From: JAZQLP01 sp045629205
Lineage (GTDB): Bacteria > Bacillota > Clostridia > Oscillospirales > UBA644
Assembly (NCBI GenBank): GCA_045629205.1
Contig: JAZQQT010000089.1
Span: 1 to 12,826 of the forward strand
Direction of reading: 5' to 3'
Length of the DNA: 12,826 nucleotides
In this document: positions 6,979-12,826 of the stretch, piece by piece
How positions within the stretch are numbered: position 1 is the first letter of the stretch
Layout: each line of letters begins with the position of its first letter
Notes under the pieces: model-generated
What the model was told of the DNA's origin: nothing
The model's database searches: none
Seen by the model: only the letters and a program-made list of their open reading frames with translations
Made by a program: the position numbers and the translations under genes

Positions 6979-8458
6979 AGTAACAATCAACAAAAAACAA
7001 TATTCAGCCGTCCCAGGCGAGTGTGTTATTGACATTCTCGTCAGAAATGGCTTTGTTATTTCTTCGGAATGCGGCGGAAATCACAGATGCGGAAAGTGTA
7101 AAATCAAGATTTGCGGCTGCATTTCACCATTGTCCGATACAGAACAAAAAACGCTGACATTGAATGAAATCAACACGGGAATCAGACTTGCATGCTGCAC
7201 AAAAATAAACGGCGATACGACAATCGAGATACCGGATAACGCAGAATACGACATTCCGGTTTCATATCCGGAAATATCGGAAATTGACGGCGAAGAAGGA
7301 ATAGGAATAGCCGTGGATATCGGAACGACAACGGTTTCGGCGGCTTTCTTTGATTTGAAAAACGGGAAACTGCTCGGCGTTCAATCGATACTCAACAAAC
7401 AGAGAATTCACGGGGCTGATGTTATTTCAAGAATAAGTTTCGCATCCGTTTCAGCAGAAACTCTTTTCACTTTGCAAAACGAAGCAATTAATACCGTAAA
7501 CGAGTTGATTGAAACTTCCGGTATTTCTTCAAATGACATAAAAAAAGTTACAGTTGCCGGAAATACCGCAATGGAGCTGATATTATCCGGCTTGTCAGTT
7601 GATTCATTAGGCGAATACCCTTACGAACCGATTTCAAAACTCGGAATAACACTATGCGGAAGAGATGTCGGTCTCGTCTGCGCAGATGCATCAGTATATA
7701 TGTTTCCGTGCGCAGGCGGATTTTTCGGGGGTGATGCCGTAGCATGTATGCTTGCTTCCGGATTTGACAAAACAGACAAACCGATCATGCTTGTTGATCT
7801 CGGAACAAACGGGGAAATTGCGCTGACAGAAAACGGAAAAACGTTTATCGGAGCATCATCTGCCGCAGGACCCGCATTTGAAGGCGGAGAAATCCTATTC
7901 GGAACCGGAAGTGTTGCAGGCGCAATATGTAAAGCCGAAAGACTTGATAGCACTATAAAACTGTCAACCATCGGAAAAACAAGGCCGAAAGGTATTTGCG
8001 GATCGGGACTTATCGACATTATAAGCGTATACAGAAAAAGCGGTTTGATAGATAAAAACGGAACTATCACGAATGATAAAAACGAATTGGAAATCTGCAA
8101 TGGAATAAAGCTTGTTCAAAATGACATCCGTGAATTTCAAAAAGCTAAAGCTGCAATACGGGCGGGAACAGAATTGTTAACCGAAAAATTATCGGAACCG
8201 TTATATAAAATAAATCTGTTCGGAGGATTCGGCTCCGCAATAGATATTGATAACGCAGTATATACAGGATTATTCCATACAGATTTTCAGAAAATATCAA
8301 ATTATTCCGGCAACGGTGCCTTACAAGGCGCATCAATGGTGTTGTTATCAGAACGAAATAAAAAACGATGCGAAAACATTTGTCTGAACACAACGATAAT
8401 CGACCTTTCTTCAAACGATAAATTTGAAAAAAAATACATATCAAGCATGTCTCTATAA
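6962..8458 (+). CDS. Compact 2Fe-2S ferredoxin / ASKHA-ATPase protein (RACo-like, DUF4445)
   Basis: This 498-residue protein resembles reductive activators of corrinoid proteins, which use ATP and a 2Fe-2S cluster to bring cobalamin enzymes back to the Co(I) state. The start is GTG at 6962, inside the MATE gene, with AAGG at 6951-6954. Residues 1-90 are a plant-type ferredoxin domain with cluster cysteines C37, C43, C46 and C78 (ECGGNHRCGKC ... RLAC). The ASKHA fold starts at about 113, with the phosphate-1 loop DIGTTT at 119-124. AGNTAMELILSG, then MLVDLGTNGEIAL, AAGPAFEGGEI and GICGSGLID follow in the usual order. The classic acetogen protein is about 630 residues and has a middle domain between ferredoxin and ASKHA; that domain seems absent here. 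No corrinoid protein or methyltransferase is in the window, so the target is unknown. The pairing with a MATE exporter is unexplained. An intrinsic terminator follows directly. Confidence 0.87.
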   Translation: MNEDCKVTINKKQYSAVPGECVIDILVRNGFVISSECGGNHRCGKCKIKICGCISPLSDTEQKTLTLNEINTGIRLACCTKINGDTTIEIPDNAEYDIPVSYPEISEIDGEEGIGIAVDIGTTTVSAAFFDLKNGKLLGVQSILNKQRIHGADVISRISFASVSAETLFTLQNEAINTVNELIETSGISSNDIKKVTVAGNTAMELILSGLSVDSLGEYPYEPISKLGITLCGRDVGLVCADASVYMFPCAGGFFGGDAVACMLASGFDKTDKPIMLVDLGTNGEIALTENGKTFIGASSAAGPAFEGGEILFGTGSVAGAICKAERLDSTIKLSTIGKTRPKGICGSGLIDIISVYRKSGLIDKNGTITNDKNELEICNGIKLVQNDIREFQKAKAAIRAGTELLTEKLSEPLYKINLFGGFGSAIDIDNAVYTGLFHTDFQKISNYSGNGALQGASMVLLSERNKKRCENICLNTTIIDLSSNDKFEKKYISSMSL

Positions 8459-8473
8459 AAATAATCATACTAT

Positions 8474-8500
8474 GTCGCGGATATCCGCGACCGTTTTTTT
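8474..8500 (+). terminator. Intrinsic terminator after the ASKHA gene
   Basis: GTCGCGG (8474-8480) and CCGCGAC (8485-8491) form a perfect 7-bp GC-rich stem with an ATAT loop, followed by CG and seven T. It ends the MATE/ASKHA transcript 16 bp after the stop codon. Confidence 0.9.
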
Positions 8501-8513
8501 GCAAAAAAATCTA

Positions 8514-8542
8514 TTGACATTAAAGAATATATGTGATATCTT
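8514..8542 (+). promoter_or_regulatory. Promoter of the metal ABC transporter / S11-like / iorA run
   Basis: Perfect -35 TTGACA (8514-8519), a 17-bp spacer, and -10 TATCTT (8537-8542) with extended TGn (8534-8536). The start would be near 8549, leaving a leader of about 23 nt with AAGG at 8559-8562 as ribosome site. I found no recognisable Zur or MntR box around it. Confidence 0.65.
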
Positions 8543-8571
8543 AATATAAATATATATAAAGGCGATTTAAT

Positions 8572-9519
8572 ATGAAATCAAACGTGTGTTTAAAAAAATC
8601 CTGTTCAATAATTCTCTTTTTTGTTATTGTTTTATCTGTTATACCGGGATGTATGAAAGAGCAGGAAAAAAACAACGGCATTACCGTTATTTCCACGATT
8701 TTTCCGTATTATGATTTTGCATCTCAAATATGCGGTGACAAAGCAAATATTTCAATGCTTTTACCGGCAGGAACCGAGTCACACACATTTGACCCTTCTA
8801 CAAGAGATATAAGAAATATAAAAAACTGCGACTTGTTTATTTACACAGGCGGTGAATCTGATTACTGGGTTGAGCAGATTTTATCAGCACTCGACTCGGA
8901 AGTAAAAACCATCAAATTAATGGATATCGTTAAAACATACGAAGAAGAACTTTCCGAAGGAATGCAGGCTGAAGACGAAGAAGATTCGGAAGAAGAATAT
9001 GATGAACATATCTGGACTTCGCCGAAAAACGCCGTGACAATAACAAGAGCTATTGCCGATGCAATGAAAGAGATCAGTCCGGAAAACAGTGATTATTTCG
9101 AAGAAAACGCCAATGCTTATATCGGTGAATTAGAGAAACTTGATAACGATTTCGAATCCTTCTTTGAATCACATGAAATAGTTATGCTCTTCGGCGACAG
9201 ATTCCCGTTGCTGTATTTTGCAAAAGAGTATGATATCGAATATTATGCGGCATTCCCTGGATGCAGTGCACAAACCGATGTTTCGGCTGCCACAATGAGA
9301 AAGTTGACAGAAATAGCAAAAGAAAAAAACATATCGACTGTCTTTTATATAGAGTTGACGTCGCATAATATCGCAGATGCTTTGGCTGAGGCCATCGGAG
9401 CGAAAACGGCTCTTTTCCACTCCTGTCATAACGTAACCGCAGACGATTTTAAAAACGGTATTACATATCTTGACCTTATGAAAAACAATCTGAAAATTTT
9501 AAAGGAGGCATATGACTGA
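8572..9519 (+). CDS. Metal ABC transporter substrate-binding lipoprotein (ZnuA/AdcA type)
   Basis: This 315-residue protein should capture a divalent metal, probably zinc or manganese, outside the membrane and pass it to an ABC importer. A hydrophobic signal peptide ends in a lipobox IPGC with Cys27. The mature part starts ITVISTIFPYYDFASQI, typical of family 9 (cluster A-I) binding proteins. AGTESHTFDPS supplies ligand His71 and DEHIWTSPKN supplies His146. The loop before His146 (about 122-145) is acidic (EDEEDSEEEYDEH) rather than His-rich. The usual third His lies in a block that here reads FGDRFPLLYFAKEYD, putting Asp209 in its place. Near the C-terminus FHSCHNVT (282-289) has His, Cys and His where the fourth ligand is expected. 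ATG 8572 has AAGG 9 nt upstream. The stop codon shares one base with the next start. Confidence 0.88.
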   Translation: MKSNVCLKKSCSIILFFVIVLSVIPGCMKEQEKNNGITVISTIFPYYDFASQICGDKANISMLLPAGTESHTFDPSTRDIRNIKNCDLFIYTGGESDYWVEQILSALDSEVKTIKLMDIVKTYEEELSEGMQAEDEEDSEEEYDEHIWTSPKNAVTITRAIADAMKEISPENSDYFEENANAYIGELEKLDNDFESFFESHEIVMLFGDRFPLLYFAKEYDIEYYAAFPGCSAQTDVSAATMRKLTEIAKEKNISTVFYIELTSHNIADALAEAIGAKTALFHSCHNVTADDFKNGITYLDLMKNNLKILKEAYD

Positions 9520-10235
9520 TGGCACTTATCAACTGCGTCGACGTAAGTCTTTCATATGAAAACAGAATAGTGCTGTCAGACCTTACCTTCTCCGTAAATA
9601 AAGGCGATTATCTCTGCATAGTCGGTGAAAACGGCTCGGGAAAAAGCACTTTGATAAAAGCGCTGATTTCCCTCAAATCAATTTCATCGGGAAGTATAAA
9701 ATTCGGCGACGGACTCAAAAAAAACGAGATCGGATATCTCCCGCAACAGACAGGAATACAACGGGATTTTCCAGCTACCGTTTGGGAAATCGTTCTTTCC
9801 GGATGTTTGAACGGAAGCGGATTCAGTCCTTTCTTTTCAAAAAAAGATAAGATAAAAGCCGAAGAAAACCTGAAAAAAATGCGGATATCGGGATTAAAAA
9901 ACCGTCCCTACCGTGATCTCTCGGGCGGTCAACAGCAGCGTGTTCTGCTTGCCCGCGCATTGTGTGCCACAAGCAAGCTTCTTTTGCTTGACGAACCGGC
10001 AACCGGACTTGACCCGCTTGTAACAAATGAGTTATACGGAATAATCAAAGATATAAACAAATCGGGAATTACCGTCATAATGGTTTCTCACGATTTAAAG
10101 AACACGGTCGAATACGCTTCACACATTTTGCATCTGCACAATAAACCGCTTTTTTTCGGGACGGTGGCAGAATACAAAAAAAGTCACATCGGGAAGCATT
10201 TTCTCGGCGCCGTAGAGCATCAATACGGAGAATGA
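9519..10235 (+). CDS. Metal ABC transporter ATP-binding protein (ZnuC type)
   Basis: This 238-residue cytoplasmic ATPase should power metal uptake with the lipoprotein encoded just upstream. All catalytic motifs are intact: Walker A GENGSGKST (36-44), Q-loop PQQ near 75-77, signature LSGGQQQR (134-141), Walker B LLLLDEPATGLD (154-165) and switch His191. The stretch FPATVWEIVLSG at about 84-95 is characteristic of the zinc/manganese (MntB/ZnuC) branch. It starts at ATG in a TGATG overlap with the previous stop. A very strong ribosome site AAAGGAGG lies at 9501-9508. The membrane permease (ZnuB/MntC type) that normally follows is not here; the next gene, 4 bp downstream, is an S11-like protein. 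The ATPase must use a permease encoded elsewhere, or the cassette has lost it. Confidence 0.9.
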   Translation: MALINCVDVSLSYENRIVLSDLTFSVNKGDYLCIVGENGSGKSTLIKALISLKSISSGSIKFGDGLKKNEIGYLPQQTGIQRDFPATVWEIVLSGCLNGSGFSPFFSKKDKIKAEENLKKMRISGLKNRPYRDLSGGQQQRVLLARALCATSKLLLLDEPATGLDPLVTNELYGIIKDINKSGITVIMVSHDLKNTVEYASHILHLHNKPLFFGTVAEYKKSHIGKHFLGAVEHQYGE

Positions 10236-10239
10236 CATA

Positions 10240-11556
10240 ATGAACATTTCAAGAAGATTATTTGCGATATTTATGTCTGCAGTTATATTATTTTCCGTAT
10301 TCGGCATTCCGATTATTGCATCTGAAGATACAGAAGACGATCTTGTTATTCTCGCAGAGCACGGATTAATCGTCGAACTCGACACCGATACGGTCATATA
10401 CGAAAAAGCCGCTGACGAATTGGTCTTTTGCGGATTCCTACCGCGTTTGATGACATGCATTCTTTTGGTAGAAGCAGACAGACCTCTTGACACACTGATA
10501 ACGGTCCATTCAAAAACAAATTCGCTTACACCTCAGGTTTCATCAGCAAATATACACAGCGGTGATCTGATAACTCTCGGTGATCTGATGAACGCAGTGC
10601 TTGTTGCAAATTCACAGGAAGCAGCAGTTGCGATAGCGTTGTATCTTTCGGACGGAGATATCAATGATTTTCTCAAAACCATGAACAGCCGCGCTGCACA
10701 ACTCGGTGCAACAAGCACCGTATTCAGAAACGTTACCGGATATTATTCAAAATCCGATCTGTCGCTTACAACGGTCAGTGATATTTCAATCATTGCCTGC
10801 CACGCAATTTCACTTGACTATATTCTGAATAAATCCAATCAGCGTTATGTGGACCTCACCGTAAACGGTAAAACGCGCAAAATATATACAAAAAACAACC
10901 TGATCGACTCAGGAACGACAACATATATGAAACAGGCATCGGGACTTGCGATATCCGGAACGCAGGAAGCAGGCTCTGCGATGGTTTCGATGATTTCCGA
11001 CAAGAATCTGAAATTCGTATCCGTCGCCGTTTCATCAAGCAGCGTTTCCTCCATATACACTGATATAACCGCAATGCTGAAATATTCGTTGAACGAATAC
11101 AAGGTTTATACGGTCATTAAAAAGAACGAACCGTATAAAGAGATAAAAGTTCTATACGGAAAAGACCGTGATTATATCACAGTCGCACCGAACAACGACA
11201 TTTATGTCTCTCTTCCGAGACGGGCAGACGAATCGGATATCGTAGTTGATATACAGGGCGTTCCTGATACCGTTGAAGCGCCGGTCACAAAAGGCGATGT
11301 TATCGGCACTCTTGAAATATCATACAACGGACGCACTCAGACAGTTGACCTGATAGCGCAGACAGGCGTTGATATTGACCTTGTAGATCAGTTTTCCGAA
11401 CAGCTGAAATCGTTTTTTTCAAACAGATACTTTTGGGCTACAATAATAATCCTGATTTTACTGATTATTTTCTATATCATTCTTGTATATCTGGCAAACA
11501 CGAAGAAAAGAAGACGACAGCAATCAGAAAAAAAAGACAGAATAAAGTTTAACTAA
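10240..11556 (+). CDS. Degenerate S11 (D-Ala-D-Ala carboxypeptidase-like) membrane protein, probably catalytically dead
   Basis: This 438-residue protein has a signal peptide (1-28), an S11 penicillin-binding fold (about 38-265), a C-terminal beta-rich domain (about 285-375, as in PBP5-type enzymes), one transmembrane helix (about 398-418) and a basic tail (TKKRRRQQSEKK). Family landmarks are clear: YEKAADE 54-60, LITLGDLMNAVLVANSQEAA 110-129, FLKTMNSRAAQLGATSTVF 144-162. All catalytic motifs are changed. The SxxK region reads FCGFLPRLMT (63-72), so Ser is Phe66 and Lys is Arg69. The SxN motif reads NSQ (124-126). The KTG region GLAISGTQEAG (235-245) has AIS in place of KTG. The frame is open and properly spaced (GGAG ribosome site, 4 bp after the ATPase gene), so it looks like a maintained pseudoenzyme, perhaps a muropeptide- or envelope-binding protein. 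That role is inferred. Confidence 0.85.
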   Translation: MNISRRLFAIFMSAVILFSVFGIPIIASEDTEDDLVILAEHGLIVELDTDTVIYEKAADELVFCGFLPRLMTCILLVEADRPLDTLITVHSKTNSLTPQVSSANIHSGDLITLGDLMNAVLVANSQEAAVAIALYLSDGDINDFLKTMNSRAAQLGATSTVFRNVTGYYSKSDLSLTTVSDISIIACHAISLDYILNKSNQRYVDLTVNGKTRKIYTKNNLIDSGTTTYMKQASGLAISGTQEAGSAMVSMISDKNLKFVSVAVSSSSVSSIYTDITAMLKYSLNEYKVYTVIKKNEPYKEIKVLYGKDRDYITVAPNNDIYVSLPRRADESDIVVDIQGVPDTVEAPVTKGDVIGTLEISYNGRTQTVDLIAQTGVDIDLVDQFSEQLKSFFSNRYFWATIIILILLIIFYIILVYLANTKKRRRQQSEKKDRIKFN

Positions 11557-11573
11557 AACAGATGGTGATTAAC

Positions 11574-12826
11574 ATGAAAGAGAAAAAATTACTTTTAGGA
11601 AATCAGGCCGTTGCAAGAGGCCTTTTTGAAGCAGGCGTAAAAATCGTATCTTCATATCCGGGAACACCCAGTACCGAAATTACCGAATTTGCAGCTGCTT
11701 ATCCGGAAATTTATGCTGAATGGGCGCCTAACGAAAAGGTTGCCGCCGAAACAGCTCTCGGTGCTTCTTTTGCAGGAGCAAGAGCTTTTGCCGGAATGAA
11801 ACATGTCGGATTGAATGTTGCCGCTGACCCGTTGTTTACGTCATCTTACACAGGAATAAACGGCGGTCTGGTTATTGCCGTTGCCGATGACCCGAGCATG
11901 CATTCATCACAAAATGAACAGGATTCAAGACATTATGCGGAAGCAGCAAAACTGACGATGTTCGAACCGTCGGACTCAAACGAATGTCTGCAGTTTACCA
12001 AAGCGGCATATGATTTCTCCGAAAAATTCGACACTCCGGTTCTACTTCGTTTAACGACAAGAGTTGCGCATTCGCAATCAATAACCGAAATATCAGACAG
12101 AACCGAGCATAAAAATAAAGAATACGTAAAAAATCCGCAAAAATACGTTATGGTTCCCGCCTTTGCCAAAGTCAGACATAATGTAGTCGAAGAAAGACAG
12201 TCGGCCATTGCCGAATGGGCAAACGACTGCGAATTCAACAAGGAAGAGCTTAACGGATCCGACATCGGTGTTATTACTTCGGGAACACCGTATCAGTATG
12301 CGAAAGAAGCTCTCGGAAACACCGTAGATTACCTGAAGCTCGGAATCGTATATCCTCTCCCCTCAAAATTACTTAAAAAATTCTGTGAAAATCATAAAAA
12401 AGTATATGTTATCGAAGAACTTGATCCGTTTATCGAAAACGCATGCAAAGCACTTTCGCTGAACGTTACCGGTAAAGAAGTTTTCTCATTGCAGGGTGAA
12501 CTGTCCACCGAAATAATTACGGAAAAGCTCGCAGGTAAGAAACCAGAATTTGCGACTTATCCCGAAGCTGTTCCCGTAAGACCTCCGGTTCTCTGTCCCG
12601 GCTGTCCGCACAGAGGTATTTTCTACGTGTTATCAAAGATGAAAGTTTTTGTAAACGGAGATATCGGATGTTACGCACTCGGTTCGGCAGCTCCGCTGAA
12701 TGCCATGGATACGACTGTGTGCATGGGCTTTTCTGTTTCCGGTTTACACGGTTTCAACAAAGCGTGCGAAGAAAAGAAAAAAGCAGTTGCCGTTATCGGT
12801 GACAGCACCTTTATCCATTCCGGCAT
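11574..12826 (+). CDS. iorA: Indolepyruvate:ferredoxin oxidoreductase alpha subunit (partial, runs off window)
   Basis: This thiamine-diphosphate enzyme subunit decarboxylates aryl pyruvates (indolepyruvate, phenylpyruvate) and reduces ferredoxin, linking aromatic amino-acid fermentation to energy metabolism in anaerobes. The first 417 codons of a protein usually near 580-600 residues are present. Early motifs are LLLGNQAVARGLFEAG, SSYPGTPSTEI (26-36), NEKVAAETALGASFAGAR and ADDPSMHSSQNEQDSR. CPGCPHRG lies at 341-348, GDIGCYALG at 362-370 and GDSTFIHSG (diphosphate-binding GDS/GDG motif) at the very edge. The C-terminal ferredoxin domain with 4Fe-4S cysteines would lie beyond 12826, probably followed by iorB. 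The start is ATG 11574 with GGTGA 5 nt upstream, 17 bp after the S11-like gene and with no terminator between, so it probably shares that transcript. Confidence 0.93.
   Translation, partial: MKEKKLLLGNQAVARGLFEAGVKIVSSYPGTPSTEITEFAAAYPEIYAEWAPNEKVAAETALGASFAGARAFAGMKHVGLNVAADPLFTSSYTGINGGLVIAVADDPSMHSSQNEQDSRHYAEAAKLTMFEPSDSNECLQFTKAAYDFSEKFDTPVLLRLTTRVAHSQSITEISDRTEHKNKEYVKNPQKYVMVPAFAKVRHNVVEERQSAIAEWANDCEFNKEELNGSDIGVITSGTPYQYAKEALGNTVDYLKLGIVYPLPSKLLKKFCENHKKVYVIEELDPFIENACKALSLNVTGKEVFSLQGELSTEIITEKLAGKKPEFATYPEAVPVRPPVLCPGCPHRGIFYVLSKMKVFVNGDIGCYALGSAAPLNAMDTTVCMGFSVSGLHGFNKACEEKKKAVAVIGDSTFIHSG

Noticed and set aside
7621..8100. 159-residue minus-strand open frame inside the ASKHA gene
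   Set aside because: The plus strand here carries conserved ASKHA motifs (LGTNGE, AAGPAFEGG, GICGSGLID), so the reverse frame is incidental.
8500..8571. Zur, MntR or Fur operator upstream of the metal-binding lipoprotein gene
   Set aside because: I looked for a palindromic box near the promoter and found only A+T-rich sequence without convincing dyad symmetry.
11933..12265. 110-residue minus-strand open frame
   Set aside because: It is antisense to iorA, whose conserved motifs run through this stretch.
1..12826. CRISPR array, tRNA, rRNA or prophage
   Set aside because: No regularly spaced direct repeats, no cloverleaf or rRNA-like segments, and no phage structural or integrase genes were seen on either strand.

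Overview
The window looks like a chromosomal segment of a low- to mid-G+C Gram-positive anaerobe, most likely an uncultured gut- or rumen-type member of the Bacillota class Clostridia. The evidence is strong AGGAGG-type ribosome sites, lipoprotein signal peptides, extended -10 promoters with 17-bp spacers, a 2Fe-2S/ASKHA protein of the corrinoid-activator family, and an indolepyruvate:ferredoxin oxidoreductase gene. The last two are typical of strict anaerobes. No gene gives a species-level identification.

Left part (1-5031), mostly minus strand. The window opens inside the 5' end of a group II intron (1-136, minus). Its sequence matches domain I of class IIC introns and begins just after the hairpin terminator of the first protein gene. 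That gene (187-2238) encodes a secreted right-handed beta-helix protein. A second, paralogous beta-helix protein (2824-5031) has a lipobox and is probably a cell-surface lipoprotein. Both are likely carbohydrate-active. Between them sits a very A+T-rich 84-residue XRE-type repressor on the plus strand (2503-2757). Its upstream region holds back-to-back promoters and a 6-5-6 palindrome that could be its operator.

Middle (5032-5517). This 486-bp spacer holds the lipoprotein gene's promoter, a decayed piece of an IS30-family transposase, a strong plus-strand promoter and a long hairpin in the leader of the next gene.

Right part (5518-12826), all plus strand. First comes a MATE-family exporter whose 3' end overlaps a gene for a compact 2Fe-2S/ASKHA (DUF4445) protein; this pair ends at a clear intrinsic terminator (8474-8500). 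A new extended -10 promoter then starts a tightly packed run. It contains a metal-binding lipoprotein (ZnuA/AdcA type), its ATPase (ZnuC type), an S11 D-alanyl-D-alanine carboxypeptidase-like membrane protein, and the alpha subunit of indolepyruvate:ferredoxin oxidoreductase (cut by the window end).

The most unusual points are three. The S11-like protein has lost all three catalytic motifs (SxxK, SxN and KTG) in an intact reading frame. The metal ABC cassette has no permease gene where one is expected. The class IIC intron is caught at its terminator-type insertion site. I see no CRISPR array, tRNA, rRNA or complete mobile element.
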